Shown: positions 1 through 8,616 of the stretch, one piece after another
How positions within the stretch are numbered: position 1 is the stretch's first letter
How the letters are laid out: every line of letters starts with the position of its first letter
Assembly (NCBI RefSeq): GCF_040222955.1
Contig: NZ_JAVKCA010000011.1
Location: 124,001-188,000 of the forward strand
Direction: 5' to 3'
DNA from: Marinoscillum sp040222955
Lineage (GTDB): Bacteria > Bacteroidota > Bacteroidia > Cytophagales > Cyclobacteriaceae
Length of the DNA: 64,000 bases
Notes under the pieces: model-generated
What the model saw: only the letters and a program-made list of their open reading frames with translations
What the model was told of the DNA's origin: nothing
Database searches by the model: none
Program-made: the position numbers and the translations under genes

Positions 1-548
1 TAAACCCAGCCATGCACCTGCAGGTCCTTACCTGATTTGATGGCATTTCTTACAATAGATGTTTCATGCAGGTCTTTCACCTGTTCGAGTACATTCAACT
101 CCACAAACCTGTTGGTTCGGGCTTTGTTATCCGTGATCTGGTCCAGCTCTGTTTTATGCAGTCTGTATACATCCTTAATATGACGAATCCAGTTGTCAAT
201 AATTCCATACTCTTCTGTACCCATGGCTGCCATCACACCTCCACAGCCGTAGTGACCGCAAACAATTACATGCTTTACTTCCAGGACATTCACTGCGTAA
301 TCCAGTACGCTCAGCATATTCATGTCCGTGTGCACTACCATGTTGGCAATGTTTCTGTGTACAAACACTTCCCCCGGCGCTGTGCCGGTGATTTCATTGG
401 CTGGCACCCGACTGTCTGCACATCCTATCCATAATACTGGTGGCTTCTGGCCTTTGGCCAGTTTGTTAAAAAACTCCGCATCTTCCTGGAGTTTACTTGC
501 TACCCATTTCTTGTTGTTTTCTAATAAAGTACTATAGTATCGTTCCAT
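1..548 (-). CDS. Beta-class carbonic anhydrase (3' end cut by window edge)
   Basis: Interconverts CO2 and bicarbonate with a zinc cofactor, normally in the cytoplasm. Translating the minus strand from the ATG at 546-548 gives an open frame of 182 codons that runs off the left edge with no stop. The family signatures are clear: CADSR at residues 43-47 (zinc ligands C43 and D45, with R47 pairing to the Asp) and HYGCGG from H99 (zinc ligands H99 and C102). The length so far fits a protein of about 210-220 residues, so perhaps 30-40 residues are missing. Only 6 bases separate it from the upstream SulP transporter gene, so the two are almost certainly co-transcribed. This suggests that the enzyme consumes or supplies the bicarbonate moved by the transporter. 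Family assignment is secure; the physiological role is inferred. Confidence 0.93.
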   Translation of the reverse strand, partial: MERYYSTLLENNKKWVASKLQEDAEFFNKLAKGQKPPVLWIGCADSRVPANEITGTAPGEVFVHRNIANMVVHTDMNMLSVLDYAVNVLEVKHVIVCGHYGCGGVMAAMGTEEYGIIDNWIRHIKDVYRLHKTELDQITDNKARTNRFVELNVLEQVKDLHETSIVRNAIKSGKDLQVHGWV

Positions 549-554
549 GATTTG

Positions 555-2120
555 TTATTTAAGTATCACCCCGGGAAATAACTCCGGGACATTTTTTAGT
601 GTAAAATTGATATTGCGCTCCAGCGCTGTTTTTTTGAAGTTATGAATGAGCTCCAGCGCATCATGATCTATTTGGCGCGACTGTGACCCATCTATGATCA
701 CCTGACTGTTTTCCGGTAGGTAATCCAACGACAGTTGTAGCCCCACCTTGTTTAGAAAAGAGACGTGCTCACTCAACCGCAGGTGTATTTGGGGTTGACC
801 GTCTTGTTCCTTTTCCTCATAATGATAGGCCACGCGGTAGTTGGCCCTCAGGATGTAAAACACGCCCACTCCCATTCCGATCAGAATGCCAATTAGCAAG
901 TCTGTGAAGAGGATGGCAATGATGGTGACAATAAATGGAATGAATTGCTCGCGCCCCAGCCCGAATTGCTGTCGGTAAAGTGCCGGCTTGGTCAGTTTGA
1001 ATCCAACCATTACCAAAATGGCTGCCAATGACGCCAGAGGTATTTCGTTGATCACCTGAGGCAGAAATGCCACAAAAATCAGCAGAAGCATCCCATGGAT
1101 AAACGCTGATTTTTTAGTCCTGGCTCCCGCATCTATGTTAGCAGAACCTCGCACTATAACTGCGGTAACTGGCAGTCCTCCAATCAAACCACATATTACG
1201 TTCCCTATTCCCTGAGCCTTCAGCTCTGCATTATGCGGCGTCCGTCGCTTCTGAGGGTCTAGCTTATCTATTGCTTCAATGCTCAGTAGGGTTTCCAGGC
1301 TGGCCACAATGGCCAATGTGGCTGCTGTGATGTAAACGTTCACATTACTGAGCACTCCAAGATCTGGTCCCCTGAATACTGTACTCAAAGAGTCCAGCCC
1401 CTCGATGACCGGTATATTGACCATATGGCTGCTATTGATCACCAGGTCAGAGCCCGAAAATTTAAAGAATTGATTGATCGCAATACCACAGACTACTACC
1501 AGTAAACCACTGGGCACATGCTTCAAAAGTTTGTTCTGTTTGATAAAAGGACGCTCCCAGAGTATAAGCAGGAGCAAAGAAAAAAGGCCGACAGTTACAC
1601 TTCCTGGTACTAAATGCTCAAAGGAAGCAAAGAGCGAGCTGATCGTGTTGCTGCCATCTTTTTGGATAAATTCCATCTCCCCGAAGGCATCAGAATCAAA
1701 ACCCACTAAATGCGGAATCTGCTTCAGGATCAATATGAGCCCAATGGCAGCAAGCATTCCTTTGATAATGGACGAAGGAAAATACATTCCTACAATACCG
1801 GCCTTCATCTGACCGAGAAAGAACTGCAGAATACCTGCCAGCACGATGGCTGTCAGAAATGCCTCATAACTTCCTAATGTTTCTATGGCCCCAAGTACAA
1901 TCACCACCAGCCCTGCAGCAGGGCCAGTCACACTCAGTTGGGATTTGCTGAGAAGGCTTACCACCAACCCCCCTACGACACCTGATATAATTCCGGCAAA
2001 CAGCGGTGCTCCTGAAGCAAGGGCAATCCCCAGGCAAAGGGGTAATGCAACGAGAAAAACCACCACGCCGGACAGCATGTCTCTTTCTATGTCTTTAAAT
2101 AGATCTTGTTTAATATTCAT
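555..2120 (-). CDS. SulP-family anion transporter (possible bicarbonate transporter)
   Basis: Inner-membrane anion transporter of the SulP (SLC26) family, which includes sulfate transporters and the BicA bicarbonate transporters. The protein of 521 residues has the usual N-terminal entry (MLSGVVVFLVALPLCLGIA), about 10-12 hydrophobic segments up to residue ~420, and a C-terminal STAS-like domain (about 425-521, with the VIIDGSQSRQID segment). I chose the ATG at 2118-2120 because the longer open frame to 2240 adds 40 residues unlike any SulP N terminus and runs into the poly-A/T leader. The beta-carbonic anhydrase gene starts 6 bases after its stop, and this pairing favours bicarbonate over sulfate as substrate. 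Substrate is inferred from context only; transport-site residues do not let me decide. Confidence 0.88.
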   Translation of the reverse strand: MNIKQDLFKDIERDMLSGVVVFLVALPLCLGIALASGAPLFAGIISGVVGGLVVSLLSKSQLSVTGPAAGLVVIVLGAIETLGSYEAFLTAIVLAGILQFFLGQMKAGIVGMYFPSSIIKGMLAAIGLILILKQIPHLVGFDSDAFGEMEFIQKDGSNTISSLFASFEHLVPGSVTVGLFSLLLLILWERPFIKQNKLLKHVPSGLLVVVCGIAINQFFKFSGSDLVINSSHMVNIPVIEGLDSLSTVFRGPDLGVLSNVNVYITAATLAIVASLETLLSIEAIDKLDPQKRRTPHNAELKAQGIGNVICGLIGGLPVTAVIVRGSANIDAGARTKKSAFIHGMLLLIFVAFLPQVINEIPLASLAAILVMVGFKLTKPALYRQQFGLGREQFIPFIVTIIAILFTDLLIGILIGMGVGVFYILRANYRVAYHYEEKEQDGQPQIHLRLSEHVSFLNKVGLQLSLDYLPENSQVIIDGSQSRQIDHDALELIHNFKKTALERNINFTLKNVPELFPGVILK

Positions 2121-2264
2121 GTATGTTGGCAAAAAAAAATGAACCCTCCCATAGCCCGGACATAGCATACTTACAAAGCACACCTCTCCTGATAGGCTAT
2201 AAACACGGATCTCGAAAATGGAATAATTCCCTGGTGACAATCAACAGGGGTGGAAAAGAGGATT

Positions 2265-2660
2265 TTAGCCCTCGGGAGGGGGCGTTGGAATCTGCCTTGG
2301 ATGGTTAATTAGCTCCAAAACATGGTAATAATCTTTGTTTTTCACAGTCAGAAGACCATCCAGCAAACCGTCTCCACTGGATTCAAATAATTTCTTCGTC
2401 TCGTCCTGCTCAGGTGATTCTTCCTGAGATTCTTCATTTTGTTCGTGACTAGTATCCGATAATGGCTCTGCTGGGGAGTGTTGGTCATAATCCCCGGTAA
2501 TAAATGACCAGACCATGCCAGCCAATGACTCCACCGGGTGACTCGAGAAATCAACCCCTTTATAGGATAGTTCGGTAAAGTGATGCCCCTCGTGAAAAAT
2601 GAGAACCACCAGGATCATCGTAAGTATTTTACTTTTCAGACAGATTTGTCTAGTCCCCAT
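2265..2660 (-). CDS. Small acidic membrane-anchored protein of unknown function
   Basis: I do not recognise this protein (131 residues from the ATG at 2658-2660; an upstream ATG at 2687 would add 9). It has one N-terminal hydrophobic stretch (ILTMILVVLIFHEGHH), a middle segment resembling an exported or periplasmic domain, then a very acidic low-complexity stretch rich in E, Q and D (roughly residues 75-95). A conserved-looking end (LLTVKNKDYYHVLELINHP) follows, with a proline-rich tail. It lies on the same strand as the SulP gene, 144 bases upstream of it. It could be a short exported protein; the open frame and plausible start are the only support. Confidence 0.45.
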   Translation of the reverse strand: MGTRQICLKSKILTMILVVLIFHEGHHFTELSYKGVDFSSHPVESLAGMVWSFITGDYDQHSPAEPLSDTSHEQNEESQEESPEQDETKKLFESSGDGLLDGLLTVKNKDYYHVLELINHPRQIPTPPPEG

Positions 2661-2774
2661 TTCGCAAATGTATAAAATAACCTCCATTGATGCCTTCTTA
2701 TTAAAATGGTCTGTTTTCTGATGTAAAAACCCTCACGAAAAAATAGCCGTTTTGGTAAAATGGAAAATTGATTC

Positions 2775-2791
2775 CCCTGATTATGTCAGGG
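2775..2791 (+). other. Short hairpin upstream of the YitT-like gene
   Basis: A perfect 6-bp inverted repeat (CCCTGA at 2775-2780, TCAGGG at 2786-2791, 5-base loop) sits 22 bases before the ATG of the YitT-like gene. It could be a leader hairpin or chance; there is no clear U-tract, so I do not call it a terminator. Confidence 0.25.
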
Positions 2792-2813
2792 TTTGGGAGT
2801 ATTTTTGGAAGCT

Positions 2814-3707
2814 ATGCCAGAAAGCCATTCCTCGCTGAAAATAACCGTGCGTCACTACCTGAGACAAGCCTTCCTAATGTTTATAGGCGTCATGTGTGCC
2901 GTCTTCGGACTGGAAAGTTTTCTGCTCCCCAACGATGTCCTCGACGGTGGCGTCACGGGTATCTCACTTTTACTGGCCATTATAACAGACGGTCGGCCTT
3001 CCGTCTTCATTTTCCTGATCAACATTCCCTTTTTGGCGCTCGGGTGGTTGCAGATAGGTCGCGGGTTTGCCATCAAAAGTTTTGCAAGTATTTCTCTTCT
3101 TGCGTTGATTCTTTACTTTTTCGATTTCCCGGTCATTACGGACGACCCTTTGCTTATTGCGATATTCGGTGGTTTCTTTTTAGGGCTGGGCATTGGCTTC
3201 TCCATCAGAGGGGGTGCTATCATAGATGGTACGGAGGTTTTGGCCATCTACCTGGGCAAAAAAACAGGCTTCTCTGTAGGGGAGCTCATTCTGATCTTTA
3301 ACATTTTGATTTTTTCAGTGGCTGCTTACCTCTTGTCCATAGACACTGCCCTCTACTCCATTATCACTTATTTCGCAGCATCCCGCACAGTCGATTTTGT
3401 GCTGGAGGGCTTTGATGAGTACATTGGTGTGACGATCATCTCCGACCAACATGCCGAGATCCGTGAAATGATCCTCACTAAACTCAGGCGGGGGGCTACC
3501 ATTTATCACGGAAGCAAGGGATTCAGCCTACAGCAAAAAGAAGAAGCCAAAACCAACATTCTTTACACGGTTATTACCCGTTTGGAAGTCTCCAAGCTGG
3601 AGGGGGAGATTGAAAAAATTGACCCGGGAGCCTTTTTGGTGATGTCAAAGGTGAAGGACATACGTGGCGGGATGATCAAAAAACTTCCACTCAAGAAGTT
3701 GAAATAA
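2814..3707 (+). CDS. YitT-family membrane protein (DUF161 with C-terminal DUF2179)
   Basis: Predicted inner-membrane protein of the YitT family, whose function is not established. The protein has 297 residues from the ATG at 2814; a TTG at 2793 is in frame but is a less likely start. Five or six hydrophobic segments fill residues ~20-190, including the family-typical DGGVTGISLLL and RGGAIIDGTEVLAIYLGKK segments. The C-terminal ~90 residues form a soluble DUF2179-type domain (RRGATIYHGSKGFS, then a segment ending GAFLVMSKVKDIRGG). Length and domain order match the family. It is a single gene, followed by the GH5 gene on the same strand after 107 bases. Confidence 0.88.
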   Translation: MPESHSSLKITVRHYLRQAFLMFIGVMCAVFGLESFLLPNDVLDGGVTGISLLLAIITDGRPSVFIFLINIPFLALGWLQIGRGFAIKSFASISLLALILYFFDFPVITDDPLLIAIFGGFFLGLGIGFSIRGGAIIDGTEVLAIYLGKKTGFSVGELILIFNILIFSVAAYLLSIDTALYSIITYFAASRTVDFVLEGFDEYIGVTIISDQHAEIREMILTKLRRGATIYHGSKGFSLQQKEEAKTNILYTVITRLEVSKLEGEIEKIDPGAFLVMSKVKDIRGGMIKKLPLKKLK

Positions 3708-3783
3708 CCAGCATCAGGCCGGTATATCTTTTTTGGCCCTATCTGCTGAACATTTGAGTACCCGGCCACAACTTAGCCCGGTT

Positions 3784-3791
3784 TACATTTG
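3784..3791 (+). promoter_or_regulatory. Candidate Bacteroidota -7 promoter box for the GH5 gene
   Basis: TACATTTG is an exact match to the TAnnTTTG -7 consensus of Bacteroidota housekeeping promoters. It lies 23 bases before the start codon at 3815, giving a short leader. I found no good -33 TTTG at the usual 19-21 base spacing, which keeps confidence modest. Confidence 0.35.
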
Positions 3792-3814
3792 GTTTCATAA
3801 ACTCCTGCTACGAT

Positions 3815-4813
3815 ATGAAACTTTTGGTTTGCTCCTTGCTTTTGATAGTGAACACTGCCGTGGCACAACATTCCCTGGAAAGAATTACGGTCAGTGGAAA
3901 TCAGTTTGTTAGTGAATCCGGCAAAAAAGTGGTTCTAAGAGGGTACAACTCCAGCGACCCGGACAACCTCGAAAAACAAGGACAGTGGGGACAAGCCTAC
4001 TTTCAGGAAATGAAAGCCTGGGGCTCAAACGTAGTGCGCTTCCCCATACACCCAAGGGCATGGCGTGAAAGAGGTGAATCTGCATACCTTGAGTTACTGG
4101 ATAGTGGTATTCACTGGGCCGCAGAACAAGGCATGTATGTAATCCTCGATTGGCACAGCATAGGCAACCTCAAATCCGAACTCTTTTTCAGGCCTGGGTA
4201 TGAAACCACCCTGAAAGAAACCTTTTCCTTTTGGCAAACCATGGCCAGAAAATATGGCGATAACCCAACCGTAGCTTTTTACGAACTCTTCAATGAGCCC
4301 ACCACTAACAACGGACAGCTAGGGGTGTGCTTCTGGGAAGAGTGGAAATCCATCAATGAAGAAATGATTACCATTATTCGGGCTTGCGGGGGCAAAGGCA
4401 TCCCCCTGGTTGCCGGCTTCAACTGGGCATACGACTTATCCGCTGCTTTTGAGCGTCCTATTGAGGCGGTAGGGATCGGCTATGTGAGTCATCCCTACCC
4501 TCAAAAGCGAAATCAGCCATGGGAAGGTCAGTGGACCCAGGACTGGGGTCGGATGAAGGAAAAGTACCCAGTGATTTTGACAGAGATCGGGTTCTCAGGG
4601 GCAGAAGAACGAGGTGCTCACGTACCGGTAATCAGTGATGAAAGTTATGGAGAAGCGATCACCAAATACTGTGACGAAAAAGACATCTCTTATGTGGTGT
4701 GGGTTTTTGATGCCCGATGGGCACCGAGCCTGTTCAGAGACTGGGAGTTTCAGGAACTCACGCGCCATGGAAAATACTTCAAAGCAAAGCTAAATACCTA
4801 CCAATACGACTAA
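3815..4813 (+). CDS. Secreted glycoside hydrolase family 5 (cellulase-type) endoglycosidase
   Basis: Exported glycosidase that cleaves internal beta-1,4 bonds of a glucan or mannan by the retaining mechanism. The 332-residue protein starts with a standard signal peptide (residues 1-18, cleavage after AVAQ). The single GH5 TIM barrel fills the rest: LRGYNSSDP near residue 42, VVRFPIH near 74, and ILDWHS near 109. FNEPT carries the acid/base E161 and LTEIGFSG carries the nucleophile E257. A late Trp-rich segment (VVWVFDARWAPSLF) also fits. There is no carbohydrate-binding module and no T9SS C-terminal domain, so it is probably periplasmic or released by another route. The closest relatives are expected among GH5 endoglucanases; the exact substrate cannot be read from the sequence. 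Confidence 0.9.
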   Translation: MKLLVCSLLLIVNTAVAQHSLERITVSGNQFVSESGKKVVLRGYNSSDPDNLEKQGQWGQAYFQEMKAWGSNVVRFPIHPRAWRERGESAYLELLDSGIHWAAEQGMYVILDWHSIGNLKSELFFRPGYETTLKETFSFWQTMARKYGDNPTVAFYELFNEPTTNNGQLGVCFWEEWKSINEEMITIIRACGGKGIPLVAGFNWAYDLSAAFERPIEAVGIGYVSHPYPQKRNQPWEGQWTQDWGRMKEKYPVILTEIGFSGAEERGAHVPVISDESYGEAITKYCDEKDISYVVWVFDARWAPSLFRDWEFQELTRHGKYFKAKLNTYQYD

Positions 4814-4814
4814 G

Positions 4815-5237
4815 TCATGTTCCCCAGGCGGTGAGTACTAAATGACGAGAGCCTCCATAATCTCTGTGCTCACAAAGGTAAATTCCCTGCCAGGTACCCA
4901 GATTGAGTCTTCCGTTTGTTACAGGAATTAACACCGAAGGGCCCAAAAGACTGGCTTTGATATGGGCTGGCATATCATCCGGGCCTTCATAGTTGTGCTT
5001 ATAATAGGGCGCATTTTCCGGAACCATTTTGTTGAAGTGGCTCTCAAAGTCCATCCTTACGGTTGGGTCCGCATTTTCATTGATCGTGAGGGAGGCCGAT
5101 GTATGCTGTATGAAAACCTGCAGCATCCCGGTTTTCAGTTCTCGGATTTCTGGTATCGCATTTAGTACTTCGCGCGTAATCAAATGAAAACCACGACTGA
5201 ATGGGGTCAGATGAAGCGTTTGTTGGAAAGTCTTCAT
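4815..5237 (-). CDS. yjbQ: YjbQ-family protein (UPF0047)
   Basis: Member of the YjbQ/UPF0047 family, a small cytoplasmic fold linked to weak thiamine-phosphate synthase activity. Its real role is unresolved. The protein has 140 residues, the usual family size. Family hallmarks are visible: LQVFIQHTSASLTINENADP around residues 40-59, MPAHIKASLLG around 90-100, and a C terminus with LGTWQGIYLCEHRDYGG that carries the conserved His/Glu/Arg positions. Its ATG overlaps the stop of the upstream beta-helix lipoprotein gene by 4 bases (ATGA), so the two are translationally coupled. It converges tail to tail with the GH5 gene, with one base between the two stops. Confidence 0.9.
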   Translation of the reverse strand: MKTFQQTLHLTPFSRGFHLITREVLNAIPEIRELKTGMLQVFIQHTSASLTINENADPTVRMDFESHFNKMVPENAPYYKHNYEGPDDMPAHIKASLLGPSVLIPVTNGRLNLGTWQGIYLCEHRDYGGSRHLVLTAWGT

Positions 5238-6610
5238 TTCGGATCGATTCGTTCAAATGCTCCAATGTCTGGTTTTCCATCGCGAGGGTGACCCGTGATG
5301 TCATCCGGTATACCGATATCAACCCCTTTGTCCCTGGCAAAGGCCAGTGAATCCAATTCATAACTGAACGTGAACGGATCTTTGAAGCCGGGGTAGTTTC
5401 GCTCCTGCGATACGTAGTTGTCCGGCCAATCTTCTTTTGATTTGATAATATTTGACTGGATATTGGTGACCACTGTGGCCCCACCTCCATCTCCCACAAA
5501 GAGCTGATTGACCCCTTCTCCCCAAATGATAGAGTTGGTAATCTCCACAGACAAGTCACCGACCAGCACCTCATCATCAGCCAGAATCACATTGTCCGAA
5601 AACTGGACCATTGGATCATCTGAGATGAAAAAACTCGGCACATTGGTAAATGTACAATGCTCATATTTATAGTTACCGCCAGCGAGGTTGCCTACCAGAA
5701 AACCTCCCGCATTGTGGATGAGGGTATTGTATGCATAAACGTCCGACGAAAACGCCAGAATACCGGCCACCGACATATGACGAATGGTGGTATGAGAAAT
5801 CTCCAGGTCAAACTTATCGTCATCGTCAGGAGTGCCGACCCTCAGACCAATCTCACCATTCTCTATATCAGCATACCGGATTTCATTGTCTTTGCTGCCC
5901 TCCAAAAAGTAGATTCCTCCCCACTGCCCGGGAGCTTCCAGATAATCCGCGTCGAACCGGGTATTCCTGATGGTAACATGCTGACCGGAATCTCCCAGCA
6001 CTTTGAGACTTCCCTGAATGAAAAATGAGGCCCCGTTATCGAGGTATATTTTAGTGCCCGGCTGCACCGTGAGTGTACACAAGCTATCCAGCAGGGCGAA
6101 ATTGTAAATGACATAGGGTCTGTCTGCAGTCCACACCTCATCACAGATCAGGCGGCTATTCACAAAATTAGCGTCCTGACCATAGGCCACCAGCTTTACA
6201 TGGGCAAGGTACTTACCCCACGAAACCGTGATGGAGTCTTTGACCAGATAAGGCAGGTCCTTATTCTGCTGGTCTATTTCCACACTTACCAAAATCAGCA
6301 GGCTATCGCCTCCGAACAGCACCTGATCTTTGATAGTGGTTCCCGACTGCCCATTCACAATCATGGAGTAATCAGACGTCCGGCCTTTGCCCAGCCTGAT
6401 GTCATGAATTTTCACCGCCTTATCATTGGGGTTGTAAATCCTCAGGCGTTTGGTCACACTCAGGCGCTCGGTCAGGAGTGTGTCGAATAGTACGGTATCG
6501 GTACTAAACGTCAGCTTTACGTCAAGGGAAGTCGTGATTTTCTCTTCCTCCGGCTCGCAGGCAAGTACACCTATTAAAAGGATAAATAAAACGGGTAAAA
6601 AATTCTTCAT
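5234..6610 (-). CDS. Lipoprotein with right-handed beta-helix (pectate-lyase-like) repeats
   Basis: Predicted outer-membrane or periplasmic lipoprotein of 458 residues. The signal peptide ends in the lipobox VLAC with C18 as the lipidated residue. An N-terminal beta-sandwich-like region (about 30-150, with KLTFSTDTVLFDTLLTER) precedes a series of short repeated beta strands (about 170-430, e.g. GIYFLEGSKDNEIRYADIENG and AYNTLIHNAGG) typical of parallel beta-helix proteins. The end, HPRDGKPDIGAFE, is the motif often closing choice-of-anchor/beta-helix proteins. The helix could be a carbohydrate-binding or structural fold; I see no certain lyase active site. It is coupled to the yjbQ gene by a 4-base overlap. 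No enzymatic function is assigned. Confidence 0.82.
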   Translation of the reverse strand: MKNFLPVLFILLIGVLACEPEEEKITTSLDVKLTFSTDTVLFDTLLTERLSVTKRLRIYNPNDKAVKIHDIRLGKGRTSDYSMIVNGQSGTTIKDQVLFGGDSLLILVSVEIDQQNKDLPYLVKDSITVSWGKYLAHVKLVAYGQDANFVNSRLICDEVWTADRPYVIYNFALLDSLCTLTVQPGTKIYLDNGASFFIQGSLKVLGDSGQHVTIRNTRFDADYLEAPGQWGGIYFLEGSKDNEIRYADIENGEIGLRVGTPDDDDKFDLEISHTTIRHMSVAGILAFSSDVYAYNTLIHNAGGFLVGNLAGGNYKYEHCTFTNVPSFFISDDPMVQFSDNVILADDEVLVGDLSVEITNSIIWGEGVNQLFVGDGGGATVVTNIQSNIIKSKEDWPDNYVSQERNYPGFKDPFTFSYELDSLAFARDKGVDIGIPDDITGHPRDGKPDIGAFERIDPK

Positions 6611-6637
6611 TGGTAGATCAACGGAAAACCGCTGGCT

Positions 6638-7711
6638 TTATTCCTGACCTTCGGCCTTTAGTAACTCTGAGTTTTCTGCTATTCTCAGCTTCTCTATAAA
6701 CTCTCCTATTTCGCCACTCATAATGGTGGGTAGGTTGTAAACGGTATGGTTGATGCGATGATCTGTGACACGCCCTTGCGGATAGTTATAGGTTCTGATT
6801 TTATCCGATCGATCTCCCGAACCCACCATGGTCTTGCGCTGGGAACTGATGGCGTCATTGTGCTTTTTAAGTTCTATTTCATAGAGTCTTGATCGTAGTA
6901 CTTTCAAGGCCTTATCATAGTTGGCGTGCTGAGAACGACCATCCTGACACTCCACCACGAGACCAGACGGTGCGTGGGTCAGCCGAACGGCAGACTCTGT
7001 TTTGTTAATGTGCTGACCTCCGGCTCCTGAAGCCCTAAAAGTATCTTTTCTGATATCGCCCATGTTCAATTCCACATCCACCTCTTCGGCTTCCGGGAGC
7101 ACTGCCACAGTAGCAGCCGATGTGTGCACCCGCCCCTGGGATTCTGTCTGGGGTACCCGCTGCACCCGATGAGCGCCGGACTCAAATTTCAGCTTAGCAT
7201 AGACATCTTCTCCCTCTACACTGGTTACAATTTCCTTGAAGCCCCCGGCTGTGCCCTCTGTAAGACTCATGACGGAAAACTTCCACCCCTGATCCGCCGC
7301 AAACTGCTCGTACATCTTAAATAGGTCACCGGCAAAGATGGCCGCTTCGTCACCGCCAGTACCGGCACGTATTTCCAAAATCACATTTTTGCTGTCATTC
7401 GGATCCTTAGGAATGAGCATCATCTTCAATTCCTCCTCGAGTTCTTCCTTTTTAGGTGCCAGTTCATCCAGCTCCATTTTGGCCATTTCCCGAAACTCCT
7501 CATCCTTTTCCGTCTCCAGTACCTCTTTGGCGCTTTTGAGGTTACCTACCAGAAGTGTGTACTCGTCGTATTTTTTCACCACCTTCCCCAGGTCACTATA
7601 TTCTTTATTCAACTTGGCGTAATTACCCATATCAGCCATTGCATCCGGCTGCACAATCAGCTGACTCACCTCCTCAAACCTTTTCTTGATTGCCTCAAGT
7701 TTATCAATCAT
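6638..7711 (-). CDS. prfA: Peptide chain release factor 1
   Basis: Recognises UAA and UAG stop codons in the ribosomal A site and triggers peptidyl-tRNA hydrolysis. The protein has 357 residues, the standard RF1 length. The N-terminal alpha-helical domain (1-110) is followed by the codon-recognition domain, where RF1 carries a PxT-type tripeptide; the QRVPQTESQGRVHTS segment precedes the catalytic region. The catalytic GGQ loop is at residues 231-233 (SGAGGQHINKTESAVR), and Q233 is the residue methylated by PrmC. The C-terminal segment has the typical YNYPQGRVTDHRI. An AGGAG sequence directly abuts the ATG. It stands alone on the minus strand, divergent from the DUF3365 gene. Confidence 0.97.
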   Translation of the reverse strand: MIDKLEAIKKRFEEVSQLIVQPDAMADMGNYAKLNKEYSDLGKVVKKYDEYTLLVGNLKSAKEVLETEKDEEFREMAKMELDELAPKKEELEEELKMMLIPKDPNDSKNVILEIRAGTGGDEAAIFAGDLFKMYEQFAADQGWKFSVMSLTEGTAGGFKEIVTSVEGEDVYAKLKFESGAHRVQRVPQTESQGRVHTSAATVAVLPEAEEVDVELNMGDIRKDTFRASGAGGQHINKTESAVRLTHAPSGLVVECQDGRSQHANYDKALKVLRSRLYEIELKKHNDAISSQRKTMVGSGDRSDKIRTYNYPQGRVTDHRINHTVYNLPTIMSGEIGEFIEKLRIAENSELLKAEGQE

Positions 7712-7758
7712 CTCCTTTAACTTTAGTCTGCAAAATTATATAAAGCAAAAAGACTTTT

Positions 7759-8409
7759 ATGCGACCTACTAAAAACACCTTGCTTCTTGTGTTTGGTTTC
7801 CTCTGCATTTACTCCTGCACACCCAAAAAACCGGTAGACAGAGAGGGCTTTCGCCAGGAAAAAGCTGCACGCGAATTGAAACGGATTGCCCCTGCCGATC
7901 TGATGCAAAAAGGTGAGCAGCTGGGTGAAGAAATTTTATCTGCCACAGCAAGCGCCTACCTGAATACACTCAAAAGAGCGATCGTCGAAAATGGGATCAG
8001 TGGCGCTATTGGTTTCTGCCAGCTGAGTGCATCAGGGATTGCATCTGACCTGCAAGATAGTCTGGGAGTGACGATCAGCCGCGTGACTGACAAGCCCAGA
8101 AACCCTGTAAATACGCTTTCAGCATCAGACAAAGCCATATGGGAAGCCTATGAGTATGTACCGGAAAATCTGGACGGGCAGATTCAGGAGTATGACACGG
8201 AAAACCTCATTTACACCAAGCCCATAACGATTGGGTCCACCCTGTGTCTCAACTGCCATGGACGAGCAGGCTCCGATATCACACCTGAAAATTACAGCCT
8301 GATCAAAAGTCAGTATCCTGATGACCAGGCCATCAATTATGAAGTAGGGGATTTCAGGGGGATGTGGCGAATTCTCCTTCCTAAAAAAGCCGTGGTAAGC
8401 AAGATGTAG
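7759..8409 (+). CDS. DUF3365-type lipoprotein with one c-type haem motif
   Basis: Exported protein of the DUF3365 family, a sensor-like domain often found in haem- or redox-linked signalling proteins. The protein has 216 residues. The N terminus is a signal peptide with a possible lipobox at C20 (IYSCTPK). A single haem-attachment motif CLNCH is at residues 163-167, followed by GRAGSDITP. No histidine kinase or GGDEF output module is attached, so this is a stand-alone version. It probably holds a c-type haem in the periplasm, where it could carry electrons or sense gas. Function beyond haem binding is unknown. It is monocistronic, ending one base before the convergent Kazal-like gene. Confidence 0.85.
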   Translation: MRPTKNTLLLVFGFLCIYSCTPKKPVDREGFRQEKAARELKRIAPADLMQKGEQLGEEILSATASAYLNTLKRAIVENGISGAIGFCQLSASGIASDLQDSLGVTISRVTDKPRNPVNTLSASDKAIWEAYEYVPENLDGQIQEYDTENLIYTKPITIGSTLCLNCHGRAGSDITPENYSLIKSQYPDDQAINYEVGDFRGMWRILLPKKAVVSKM

Positions 8410-8616
8410 CTACTCGCAAGCACCCTGATCATAACTGGTCACACCACGGGCTTCAGCATGGCAGGCATTACTGTAAGTCTGTCCGTCACAACCACACACA
8501 GGATTGTATTCCATAGTACAAATGGCCTGCTCATTGATTTTGTCTTCATCAATGCACACGTTGGGGGTTTTGGCACAACCAGCCACCAGGGCCAGAAAAA
8601 AGAAAACTGCTTTCAT
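8410..8616 (-). CDS. Small lipoprotein with a Kazal-type serine protease inhibitor domain
   Basis: Predicted secreted or outer-membrane lipoprotein of 68 residues. I chose the ATG at 8614-8616, which leaves a compact signal peptide with lipobox LVAGC (C14). The remainder is one Kazal-like domain with six cysteines (C21, C33, C41, C43, C52, C67) and the classical YNPVCGCDGQTYSNAC core. Such domains inhibit serine proteases; in Bacteroidota they are frequent as small exported proteins of unproven target. The start codon overlaps the stop of tag by 4 bases (ATGA), so translation is coupled to a DNA repair gene. That is an odd pairing and may reflect only shared transcription. Confidence 0.85.
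   Translation of the reverse strand: MKAVFFFLALVAGCAKTPNVCIDEDKINEQAICTMEYNPVCGCDGQTYSNACHAEARGVTSYDQGACE

Noticed and set aside
2768..3301. Alternative plus-strand frame of 177 codons overlapping the YitT-like gene
   Set aside because: Rich in Arg and Cys without pattern; the YitT frame has membrane segments and family motifs.
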